Shown in pieces: positions 1 through 6,269 of a stretch of DNA of 6,868 nt. Source of the DNA: Schwartzia sp. (in: firmicutes) (lineage in GTDB: Bacteria > Bacillota > Negativicutes > Selenomonadales > Selenomonadaceae); NCBI GenBank assembly GCA_017939945.1, contig JAGAZS010000176.1, positions 1 to 6,868 on the forward strand, in the 5' to 3' direction. Within the stretch, counting starts at the first letter, position 1; each line of letters begins with the position of its first letter. A program made the position numbers and the translations under genes. The notes beneath the pieces were generated by a model, which saw only the letters and a list, made by a program, of their open reading frames with translations, ran no database searches and was not told where the DNA came from.

Positions 1-75
1 CGTATCCGCCGTCGAGCCGCTTTTCGCCGCCAAAGCCTGAAGCGCGTTCAGCGCGTTCATGGAATCTATGCCCAT
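1..75 (-). CDS. 5' end of an unidentified protein gene (partial)
   Basis: Reading leftwards from an ATG at 75-73, 25 open codons run to the window edge. They start MGIDSMNALNALQAL and continue as a short Ala/Leu/Ser-rich stretch. A good ribosome binding site (GGGGAGG on the minus strand, about 84-90) lies 8 bases ahead of the ATG, which supports a real start. The peptide has no signal peptide or membrane segment and is too short to assign to a family. The gene is transcribed away from queC, so the 76-199 gap must hold two divergent promoters. The product is unknown. Confidence 0.6.
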   Translation of the reverse strand, partial: MGIDSMNALNALQALAAKSGSTADT

Positions 76-199
76 ACTATTGCCTCCCCGTTCACAATCT
101 TTCTTATCTATATATCGAAAAACCCGAAAAAAACTTAATGGGGAAATTTTACCTACGGCAGGAAAAAATGATTTTATGACGAATAGTTAGAAAGGACTA

Positions 200-238
200 A
201 TGAATATGCCAATCAGGTCCTATGCAGGTAAGGGGTGA
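200..238 (+). CDS. Candidate 12-residue leader ORF ahead of queC
   Basis: An ATG at 200, preceded by AAAGGA at 191-196, opens a 12-codon frame (MNMPIRSYAGKG) that stops with TGA at 236-238. The stop is six bases before the queC TTG start. The leader is in the same frame as queC, so the TGA is the only thing separating the two. The queC ribosome binding site lies inside the last codons of the leader, an arrangement that could couple translation of the two. The frame is short enough to arise by chance and has no run of a single amino acid typical of attenuator peptides. This is an inference from layout alone. Confidence 0.3.
   Translation: MNMPIRSYAGKG
231..237 (+). promoter_or_regulatory. Ribosome binding site of queC (decides the TTG start)
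   Basis: AGGGGTG lies seven bases before the TTG at 245. No ATG or GTG in the queC frame fits the start: the upstream ATG at 200 is cut off by an in-frame TGA. The TTG puts the family-typical N-terminus (hydrophobic strand, then SGGVDST) at residue 1. Confidence 0.6.
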
Positions 239-244
239 AACGGA

Positions 245-940
245 TTGAAGGCAGTGATCCTTTCCAGCGGCGGCGTCGATTCGACGACCTGCCTTGCGTT
301 GGCGGTCAAGGAGTACGGCGCGAAGAATGTCGCGACCATTTCCGTCTTTTACGGGCAGAAGCATCAACGGGAGCTTATTGCCGCGAGGCGCGTGGCGGAT
401 CATTATGGCGTTCTCCACAACGAGTACGACCTTGCCGCCGTTTTTCGCGGCTCGACCTGTGCATTGCTCTCCGGAGCCCCCCATGAAATCGACCACCGGA
501 GCTACGCCGAACAGCTTGCGGAGCAGGACGGGGGCGGCGTGTCGACTTATGTGCCGTTCCGCAACGGGCTGATGCTTTCGGTGGCGGCCAGCGCGGCGGG
601 CAGCATTTTCGAGGACGAGGACATCCGGCTGTATCTCGGCGCCCACGCCGACGACGCCGCGGGGAACGCTTACGCCGACTGCAGCGAGGCGTTCATGGCC
701 GCGATGGACAGCGCGATTTCCGTCGGCACTTACGGACGCATCCGTCTCGTCGCGCCCTTCGTCGGAAAAAACAAGGCCGAGGTCGTAAAAACGGGGCTTT
801 CCCTCGGCGTGCCCTACGAACTGACATGGAGCTGCTACGAGGGCGGCGAAAAGCCCTGCGGCGTCTGCGCGACCTGCCGGGACCGCGCGGCGGCGTTCCG
901 TGCCAACGGGGCTGAGGATCCGGCGCTGGCAGAAAAATAA
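245..940 (+). CDS. queC: 7-cyano-7-deazaguanine (preQ0) synthase QueC
   Basis: The product (231 aa) is a cytoplasmic ATP-dependent enzyme that converts 7-carboxy-7-deazaguanine and ammonia to preQ0, the precursor of the tRNA base queuosine. Three things show this: an N-terminal PP-loop ATP-pyrophosphatase motif SGGVDSTT at residues 8-15; the conserved YVPFRNG at 102-108; and four C-terminal cysteines (C197, C205, C208, C211 in CYEGGEKPCGVCATC) that form the family's zinc site. A GAHADD segment at 132-137 followed by ADC (144-146) matches the substrate region, with Ala where many relatives have Pro. The length is normal for the family. It starts at TTG, with AGGGGTG seven bases upstream. It stands alone here: no queD, queE or folE lies in the window. 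Transcription ends at the hairpin at 955-988. The assignment is secure. Confidence 0.95.
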   Translation: MKAVILSSGGVDSTTCLALAVKEYGAKNVATISVFYGQKHQRELIAARRVADHYGVLHNEYDLAAVFRGSTCALLSGAPHEIDHRSYAEQLAEQDGGGVSTYVPFRNGLMLSVAASAAGSIFEDEDIRLYLGAHADDAAGNAYADCSEAFMAAMDSAISVGTYGRIRLVAPFVGKNKAEVVKTGLSLGVPYELTWSCYEGGEKPCGVCATCRDRAAAFRANGAEDPALAEK

Positions 941-954
941 AATCGGAAGCTTCT

Positions 955-988
955 ATCCGTCGCGAAAATCGCGGCGGATTTTCTTTTT
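955..988 (+). terminator. Rho-independent terminator of queC
   Basis: An 11-bp stem (ATCCGTCGCGA at 955-965 with TCGCGGCGGAT at 969-979, one T-G wobble) closes an AAA loop and is followed by a T-rich tail, 979-988. It begins 14 bases after the queC stop, so queC is likely the last gene of its transcript. Confidence 0.93.
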
Positions 989-990
989 GA

Positions 991-1019
991 TTGTCGGAAC
1001 CAAAGTTTTATATTATAAT
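991..1019 (+). promoter_or_regulatory. Sigma70-type promoter of the metN operon
   Basis: TTGTCG at 991-996, a 17-base spacer, and a perfect TATAAT at 1014-1019. Transcription would start near 1026, leaving an untranslated leader of about 175 bases before metN. The nine bases TATTATAAT at 1011-1019 recur at 1030-1038, 19 bases downstream, and the second copy lies within the palindrome GTATTATAATAC (1029-1040). This palindrome could serve as a repressor site at the start point, but no regulator is encoded nearby. Confidence 0.75.
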
Positions 1020-1027
1020 GTAGCAAT

Positions 1028-1178
1028 CGTATTATAATACTCTCTGTTAAGATTTTTAAATCTTTACATAGAGTAGTATGAGATGTCAGACGAGCTGAAG
1101 GCTCGGCTGTAGCCTGCGAAGCAGGCGTATCTCAGGTCAAAATTTTTACTTAAAATTTTGTTCTGAGATACGTATTAT
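1028..1178. repeat. 8-bp direct repeat flanking the structured element
   Basis: CGTATTAT occurs at 1028-1035 and again at 1171-1178, bracketing the structured block. The block's inner ends are weakly inverted (left ACTCTCTG, right complement TATCTCAG). This resembles a small non-autonomous insertion with a target-site duplication. Removing one copy and the block would leave a normal short leader between the promoter and the metN ribosome binding site. AT-rich sequence makes chance repeats common, so this is tentative. Confidence 0.35.
1029..1172 (+). promoter_or_regulatory. Structured leader upstream of metN (unknown class)
   Basis: This AT-rich stretch can fold almost end to end. Hairpin A (1038-1075) pairs TACTCT with AGAGTA, TGT with ACA, and AAGATTT with AAATCTT. 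A compact three-way junction follows: closing stem TGAGAT 1079-1084 with ATCTCA 1129-1134; arm one CAG-A-CGAGC with GCTCG-G-CTG (1087-1109); arm two GCCTGC-GAA-GCAGGC (1112-1126); two-base linkers at the junction. A long hairpin pairs CGTATCTCAG 1126-1135 with CTGAGATACG 1163-1172 and CAAAATTTT 1138-1146 with AAAATTTTG 1152-1160. The junction's closing stem and the long hairpin compete for 1129-1134, as in a two-state switch. It lacks the SAM-I riboswitch core and the T-box GGGUGGNACCGCG signature. It may instead be an inserted repeat (see the flanking repeat entry). The structure is visible; the function is inference. Confidence 0.55.
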
Positions 1179-1187
1179 TATCTTGCT

Positions 1188-1192
1188 AGGAG
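1188..1192 (+). promoter_or_regulatory. Ribosome binding site of metN (decides the ATG start)
   Basis: AGGAG lies eight bases before the ATG at 1201. A longer frame could open at TTG 1183, but that start would place this site inside the gene, so the ATG at 1201 is chosen. Confidence 0.8.
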
Positions 1193-1200
1193 ACTTTTCC

Positions 1201-2227
<1,027 letters not shown>

Positions 2228-2238
<11 letters not shown>

Positions 2239-2887
2239 CGTTTTCCCGCTTTTGATGAAAGCCCTCGGCGAGACCGTGGCCATGGTTGCCGTCTCGATGA
2301 TCGCGGCCACAGCCATCGGCGTGCCGCTGGGCGTGCTGCTGGTCGTCACGGCCAAGGGCGGCGTGCTTGCCTGCCCGGCGCTGAACCGTGTCGTCGCCGC
2401 CGTAGTCAACGCGGTGCGCTCGATTCCTTTCATTATATTGATGGTGGCGATTATCCCTTTCACCCGGCTCGTGGTGGGAACCTCCATCGGCACGACCGCG
2501 GCGATGGTTCCGCTGACTCTGGCGTCGATTCCGTTCATCGGGCGGCAGGTCGAGACCTCGCTTCGAGAAGTCCCTTACGGTATCGTCGAAGCGGCTCTCG
2601 CCATGGGTGCGACGCCAATGCAGATCATCCGCCGCGTCTATTTGCCGGAAGCACTTTCCGGCATCGTCTCCCAGCTCACCACCGTGGTCATCGCCCTCGT
2701 CGGCGAATCGGCCATGGCGGGCGCCATCGGCGGCGGCGGCCTCGGCGATCTGGCTATCCGCTACGGGTACCAGCGTTTCCGTCCGGAAATCATGCTGGCG
2801 ACGGTCGTCGTTCTGATTGCTCTGGTCCAGCTCGTCCAGTTCGCCGGAAACGCGCTGGCGAAGCGGCTGAATAAAAAGGAACTGTAA
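2228..2887 (+). CDS. metI: Methionine ABC importer, permease subunit MetI
   Basis: The product (219 aa) is an integral membrane protein forming the translocation path for methionine as a homodimer. About five hydrophobic segments are visible (roughly 15-40, 55-78, 88-105, 148-168, 188-208), as in the compact MetI fold. The coupling helix that contacts MetN is the EAA loop: EAALAMGATPMQIIRRVYLP at 121-140. The glycine-rich GGGGLGDLA at 168-176 is also typical of the family. The length matches MetI proteins of about 215-230 aa. Its ATG lies within the end of metN, and the next gene follows after 16 bases, so the three are almost certainly co-transcribed. Confidence 0.95.
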
Positions 2888-2903
2888 GGAAGAGGATACA
2901 GTG

Positions 2904-3767
2904 ATGCGCAAACTGTGGATTGCCTTGTCGATTCTGCTTTTCCTGTTCTCGCTGTCCGTCGGACACATGTTTTTCCAATGGCGGAATGCGAATCAGGAGC
3001 GGAAGGCATATGAGCAAATCACGCAGGAGCGGGCGAACCGCATCGCCTTCCTGATGGACGTCGTCGCAAAGCGGGCCGATAAACTGAGGAACCAATTCCA
3101 ACTTCGCCACGCGAAAAACATCAACTTCAGTGAAGAAGCCCAGTCTCTTTGCAATACCGTGCAGGCGGAAACCGGCGTCTCGCTGAAACTCGTGGCACTC
3201 GCGCCGCGGGGCAAAATTTCGGAAGTCTACCCCCGCGCCAGCAACGAGAGCCTGATCGGGCTCAACTTTTTTGACCGCAAAAGAAACAGGACCGACCTGG
3301 AAAAACAAGCCTTCCAGAAAGGGGAATCCTTGCTGGATATTCTGGTTCCGTCGGAAAGAACCCACGGCTTGATTGGCTACCGTGCACCGATACTTTGGAA
3401 AGTAAAAGACGAGCAAAAATTTTGGGGGTTCTTGGCACTGGCCGTCAACCTTGAAGATTTCTGCCGAGCCGCGGAAATTGACGACCTGGAAGAACAGGGG
3501 CTGAATTATCGCCTTTTCTTCATATCCGACAATGGGGATTCGTTCCTCCTTCGGGAAAAAGGAAACTTTAACGACAAGGTCGAGCCCATCCGGATTTTCT
3601 TTCATCTGAAGAATCTCACATGGGAGCTGCAAACCTCGCCGAAGGACGAGCCGCCTCCCTCCTCTTTTTACGGCGTCGCCGGCGCCGTGCTCTCCGGCCT
3701 CGCCATTTTCTGCCTGATCGGATTGGCCGTCAAAAAACAAAGAATCCCTGATTATGAAACGGATTGA
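2904..3767 (+). CDS. Membrane-anchored CHASE-like sensor protein without output domain
   Basis: The product (287 aa) has an N-terminal membrane helix at 4-24, an extracytoplasmic region at about 25-253, a second helix at 254-277 and a tail of only 10 residues. A charged stretch at 28-68 is likely a helical stalk. Residues about 85-185 resemble the CHASE ligand-binding domain: EVYPRASNESLIGLN (107-121), then a Phe-Asp-Arg charged segment, LIGYRAPIL (156-164) and WGFLALAVNLEDF (174-186); NLTWELQTSP (237-246) fits the fold's closing strand. CHASE domains normally feed a kinase, GGDEF or similar domain, and none is present. The sequence after the stop is a terminator, not a broken output domain. 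AGAGGA seven bases ahead supports ATG 2904; GTG 2901 is an alternative. It lies 16 bases after metI, so it belongs to the metNI transcript. The family is inferred from motif shape by eye, and the function is unknown. Confidence 0.7.
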   Translation: MRKLWIALSILLFLFSLSVGHMFFQWRNANQERKAYEQITQERANRIAFLMDVVAKRADKLRNQFQLRHAKNINFSEEAQSLCNTVQAETGVSLKLVALAPRGKISEVYPRASNESLIGLNFFDRKRNRTDLEKQAFQKGESLLDILVPSERTHGLIGYRAPILWKVKDEQKFWGFLALAVNLEDFCRAAEIDDLEEQGLNYRLFFISDNGDSFLLREKGNFNDKVEPIRIFFHLKNLTWELQTSPKDEPPPSSFYGVAGAVLSGLAIFCLIGLAVKKQRIPDYETD

Positions 3768-3773
3768 ATACAC

Positions 3774-3812
3774 AAAAAAGGAAGCTGCTCCTTGTTGACA
3801 GCTTCCTTTTTT
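3774..3812. terminator. Terminator between the metNI operon and metQ
   Basis: GGAAGCTG (3780-3787) pairs with CAGCTTCC (3799-3806) around an 11-base loop. The stem is extended by a run of A (3774-3779) against a run of T (3807-3812), so it could work on both strands. It starts seven bases after the stop of the CHASE-like gene and should reduce read-through into metQ. Confidence 0.88.
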
Positions 3813-3823
3813 TGCATTACGAT
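3795..3823 (+). promoter_or_regulatory. metQ promoter nested in the upstream terminator
   Basis: A perfect TTGACA (3795-3800) lies in the loop and first two bases of the 3' stem of the terminator hairpin. After exactly 17 bases comes TACGAT (3818-3823), matching TATAAT at four of six positions. Transcription would begin near 3830, about 35 bases before the metQ ATG. This would let metQ be made independently of metN and metI. Confidence 0.6.
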
Positions 3824-3864
3824 ACAGAAGGATATTTCTATATATATTAGGAGGGGAAAGTCAA

Positions 3865-4704
3865 ATGAAAAAACTGGTACTGATTCTCTCCGCGCTGCTG
3901 CTTGTCGTTTTCGCGGCGGGCTGCGGCGGCGGAGACAAAAAGCCCGCATCCTCGGGCGCGCCCGCATCGTCCGGCGGCTCGAAGGTCACGCTGAAAGTCG
4001 GCGCTTCGCCGGTCCCACACACGGAAATCCTGGAGCAGATCAAGCCCGTGCTGGCGAAGCAGAACATCGAGCTGAAGATCGTGGAGTTCAGCGACTATGT
4101 GCAGCCGAATATGGCGCTGGGCGACAAAGAGCTGGACGCGAACTTCTTCCAGCATGAGCCGTATCTTTTGAACTTCATCGACGAGCACAAGAACCTGAAG
4201 CTGAAGAGCGCCGGCGGCGTCCATGTGGAGCCGATGGGCGTCTACTCGAAAAAGCTCAAGAAGCTGGACGAGCTGAAGGAAGGCGACATCGTCGCAATCC
4301 CGAACGACCCGACGAACGGCGGCCGCGCGCTGTTGTTACTGGAAAAGGCCGGCGTCATCAAGCTGAAAGCGGGGCTCGGCGTCAAGGCCACCGTGCAGGA
4401 CGTCACCGAGAACAAGAAGAATCTCCAGTTCAAGGAAATCGAAGCCGCGCAGCTTCCGCGCTCCCTTGACGACGTGGCTGTCGCGGTCATCAACACGAAC
4501 TTCGCGATGCAGGCAAACCTGAATCCGACGAAGGACGCGCTCTTCATCGAAGACAAGACATCGCCGTACGCGAACATCGTGGCCGTCCGCGAGGGCGACG
4601 AGAAGCGTCCGGAGATCCAGGCGCTGCTGAAGGCGCTCCAGTCGAAGGAAGTCAAAGAATTCATCGAAAAGAAATACGGCGGGGCGATTGTTCCGGCGTT
4701 TTGA
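3865..4704 (+). CDS. metQ: Methionine-binding lipoprotein MetQ (NlpA family)
   Basis: The product (279 aa) is the substrate-binding protein that delivers methionine to MetNI. Residues 1-19 form a lipoprotein signal peptide ending in the lipobox FAAGC, so C20 is expected to be lipidated and the protein anchored to the outer face of the cytoplasmic membrane. A flexible Gly/Ser/Pro/Ala linker at 21-39 follows. The mature domain shows NlpA/MetQ family signatures: FFQHEPYL (94-101), HVEPMGVYS (120-128), IPNDPTNGGRAL (145-156) and INTNFAMQANL (209-219). The length is normal. The ribosome binding site is strong (AGGAGG 3849-3854, ten bases before the ATG). A terminator separates it from metN-metI, but its own promoter and the shared function make it part of the same transport locus. 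Codon use is strongly biased (AAG, CTG, GAG, GGC), suggesting high expression. Binding specificity (L- versus D-methionine) cannot be read from the sequence. Confidence 0.94.
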   Translation: MKKLVLILSALLLVVFAAGCGGGDKKPASSGAPASSGGSKVTLKVGASPVPHTEILEQIKPVLAKQNIELKIVEFSDYVQPNMALGDKELDANFFQHEPYLLNFIDEHKNLKLKSAGGVHVEPMGVYSKKLKKLDELKEGDIVAIPNDPTNGGRALLLLEKAGVIKLKAGLGVKATVQDVTENKKNLQFKEIEAAQLPRSLDDVAVAVINTNFAMQANLNPTKDALFIEDKTSPYANIVAVREGDEKRPEIQALLKALQSKEVKEFIEKKYGGAIVPAF

Positions 4705-4751
4705 TCATTACTACCGACAACTGAACAAAAGTTTCCAACAGCGTCCAAAAT

Positions 4752-4806
4752 AAAATACTCCCCTTATGCGAGACAGCGGAACTGTCAACATAAGGGGAGT
4801 ATTTTT
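4752..4806. terminator. Bidirectional terminator shared by metQ and the sulfotransferase gene
   Basis: A perfect 16-bp stem pairs AAATACTCCCCTTATG (4753-4768) with CATAAGGGGAGTATTT (4789-4804), topped by a second small stem GACAG/CTGTC (4772-4776 with 4782-4786). T-runs follow on both strands (4802-4806 on plus; the complement of 4748-4755 on minus). It sits between the stop of metQ and the stop of the convergent gene, and should end both transcripts. Confidence 0.93.
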
Positions 4807-4823
4807 ATGCCACGATTTCTTCC

Positions 4824-6026
4824 TTAATCATAATATACGCAGCGATAGGTAATATTCTTCGGGTTCCCCAATGTGACGGACATCAGCTTTTTGCCGTCGA
4901 GAGCGTCGAGCACGGACATGCATTCCGCGTCCCTGACCGCCCAGCCCCAGCCGATCACATAAAAATCCCCCGGCAAATGCTGGACGGAGCCGCAGGCGTA
5001 GGAGAATTTCCCGGGAATCGCATAGGAGCGCACCAGATTCGCCTTCCGGCTTCCGGCGTCAATCGCATAAGACTGGATACGGGTCTGCTTGTCCCGGTTG
5101 TTGTTGTCGAAAATCGTCAGATAGTCGCCGTCCACCGTCACATAATGCTGGCCGGAAGATTTCTGGCTTTCGGCCAGGCCGAACTCGTCCCCGTTGCCGG
5201 AAAGCTTCCAGAGAATCTGATTGCTCCGCGCGGTGCGGTCGAGACAGAGAATCGAGTTGAGATGTCGGAAGGAGCAGATCAGCCGCCCGTCATCATCGAG
5301 CCGCATGGCGTTGAAATGCACATAATCCGGCGCGTCGGTCTTCTCGTTCGCGAAGTCGTTAGCGGGTTCATCGGTGTCCGTCACGGAAAGCGAATACAGC
5401 TCCGGATAGTCGATGCTCTTCCAGTCCCAGACCACCTTCCCGTGGTCCACCTCCTGCAAATAGGACCAGACCACCTTCGCCCCCTGCTCGTAGCCGGGAA
5501 TATTGTAGACCGTATCGTGCAGATAGCCGGACAGGATATAGTGGTCCAAATCGAACATCAGGAAATCATGCCCGTCCAGAGGCGCTCCCTTTTCCGTGAC
5601 GTCCGAAGCCTCGAACCTGATCCGCTTCACTTCGTTGAAATTCTCGTCCAATATCACGCGCTCCCCCGGCGCGAAGCCCCGAAGCCCGTAATTGTCGTAA
5701 GCGCCCGTCTGGTCGTGATAGCTGTAATACGTCTTGCCGTTCACAACGTGCTTCTTGAAATCCCACCAGCCCGTGATCGCGCCTTCCGACGGCTGCTCCT
5801 CGTGCTTCGACCAGACGATATTCCCCTTCCCGTCCAGCATGATCAGATTGCGGCTGAACGCGAAAGACAGGAAAAAGTTCCCCGGCAGATCGGTCGACCC
5901 CTCAACGGAAATCTTCGCCAGCCCCTCCGCGACCACCGGCTCCTTCGCCGCCGCAGCCTCGCCCTGCAAGGCAAGAACAATCGCGGCCATCATCATGATA
6001 ATCAGTTTTCGTATCCGGTTCATCAA
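4824..6026 (-). CDS. Secreted aryl-sulfate sulfotransferase (ASST family)
   Basis: The product (400 aa) begins with a basic, hydrophobic signal peptide (about 1-27, likely cleaved near EAAAA/KEP) and has no other membrane segment, so it should act outside the cytoplasmic membrane. The body resembles PAPS-independent arylsulfotransferases, beta-propellers that move sulfate from one phenolic sulfate ester to another phenol through a sulfated histidine. Family-like motifs are GHDF (His153), YVHFNAM (His237), CSFRHLNSIL (Arg254, His255) and GQHYV (His294). By spacing I infer that His153, His237, Arg254 and His294 correspond to active-site His252, His356, Arg374 and His436 of the E. coli CFT073 enzyme. 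The latter enzyme is longer (about 570-600 aa), so this is a compact member. No dsbL/dsbI partners lie beside it. A weak GGGTG site precedes two adjacent ATGs (6026 and 6023). The physiological substrate is unknown. Confidence 0.8.
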   Translation of the reverse strand: MMNRIRKLIIMMMAAIVLALQGEAAAAKEPVVAEGLAKISVEGSTDLPGNFFLSFAFSRNLIMLDGKGNIVWSKHEEQPSEGAITGWWDFKKHVVNGKTYYSYHDQTGAYDNYGLRGFAPGERVILDENFNEVKRIRFEASDVTEKGAPLDGHDFLMFDLDHYILSGYLHDTVYNIPGYEQGAKVVWSYLQEVDHGKVVWDWKSIDYPELYSLSVTDTDEPANDFANEKTDAPDYVHFNAMRLDDDGRLICSFRHLNSILCLDRTARSNQILWKLSGNGDEFGLAESQKSSGQHYVTVDGDYLTIFDNNNRDKQTRIQSYAIDAGSRKANLVRSYAIPGKFSYACGSVQHLPGDFYVIGWGWAVRDAECMSVLDALDGKKLMSVTLGNPKNITYRCVYYD

Positions 6027-6050
6027 ATCACACCCGTTCGGTGGAATGAT

Positions 6051-6079
6051 TCTATATCGCGCATCATTTTTCCTGCAAA
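6051..6079 (-). promoter_or_regulatory. Candidate promoter of the sulfotransferase gene
   Basis: On the minus strand, TTTGCA (6079-6074) is followed after 17 bases by TATAGA (6056-6051). Each box matches four of six consensus positions. The -10 box lies about 25 bases before the start codon. The evidence is moderate only. Confidence 0.4.
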
Positions 6080-6087
6080 GAGGAAAG

Positions 6088-6125
6088 CTTTACTTTTTTG
6101 AGCATTCCTTCTAAAAAAAGTAAAG
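6088..6125. repeat. AT-rich inverted repeat between divergent genes
   Basis: CTTTACTTTTTT (6088-6099) is the exact reverse complement of AAAAAAGTAAAG (6114-6125), separated by 14 bases. It lies just upstream of the candidate sulfotransferase promoter and ahead of hsdM. It could be an operator or a terminator left from a lost gene. The remaining gap to hsdM (6126-6269) shows no clear full-consensus promoter; TGGTCG-17-TAACAT (6173-6201) is the best weak candidate. Confidence 0.5.
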
Positions 6126-6215
6126 GTGGTATCCGTTTATCATCGAGGAGACAAATAAAAACTTCGCGGGAGTGGTCGAGCGCCGCGGTTTATGGTAACA
6201 TATTAAAGGAAAGAA

Positions 6216-6245
6216 ATGATTTTATTAATTGGCGTTGCCGAATAG
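6216..6245 (+). CDS. Candidate 9-residue leader ORF ahead of hsdM
   Basis: An ATG at 6216, preceded by AAAGGAAAG (6205-6213), opens MILLIGVAE and stops at TAG 6243-6245, 24 bases before the hsdM ATG. The spacing to its ribosome binding site is acceptable. It may be a leader peptide or a chance match in AT-rich DNA. Confidence 0.22.
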   Translation: MILLIGVAE

Positions 6246-6269
6246 CAAGGAACAAGGAGCGTAGCACGC

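Noticed and set aside
100..240. A preQ1 riboswitch ahead of queC
   Set aside because: The stretch ACCCGAAAAAAACTTAA loosely recalls the A-rich tail of a type I aptamer, but the paired stem and the C-rich loop that must accompany it are missing. No type II or III fold is visible either.
1029..1200. A SAM riboswitch or methionine T-box ahead of metN
   Set aside because: These are the usual controls of metNIQ. The SAM-I core motifs and the T-box GGGUGGNACCGCG sequence are absent from the whole leader.
2790..3773. A 327-codon open frame on the minus strand opposite the CHASE-like gene
   Set aside because: The plus-strand frame has a ribosome binding site, two membrane helices and operon spacing. 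The minus frame looks like an antisense shadow.
4783..4788. TTGACA on the minus strand within the loop of the convergent terminator, as a promoter
   Set aside because: At 16-18 bases downstream there is only GC-rich stem sequence with no -10-like box, and any transcript would run antisense into metQ.
4977..6101. A 374-codon open frame on the plus strand opposite the sulfotransferase gene
   Set aside because: The minus-strand frame has a signal peptide, family motifs and a terminator. The plus frame is rich in Arg, Val, Pro and His with no recognisable domain.
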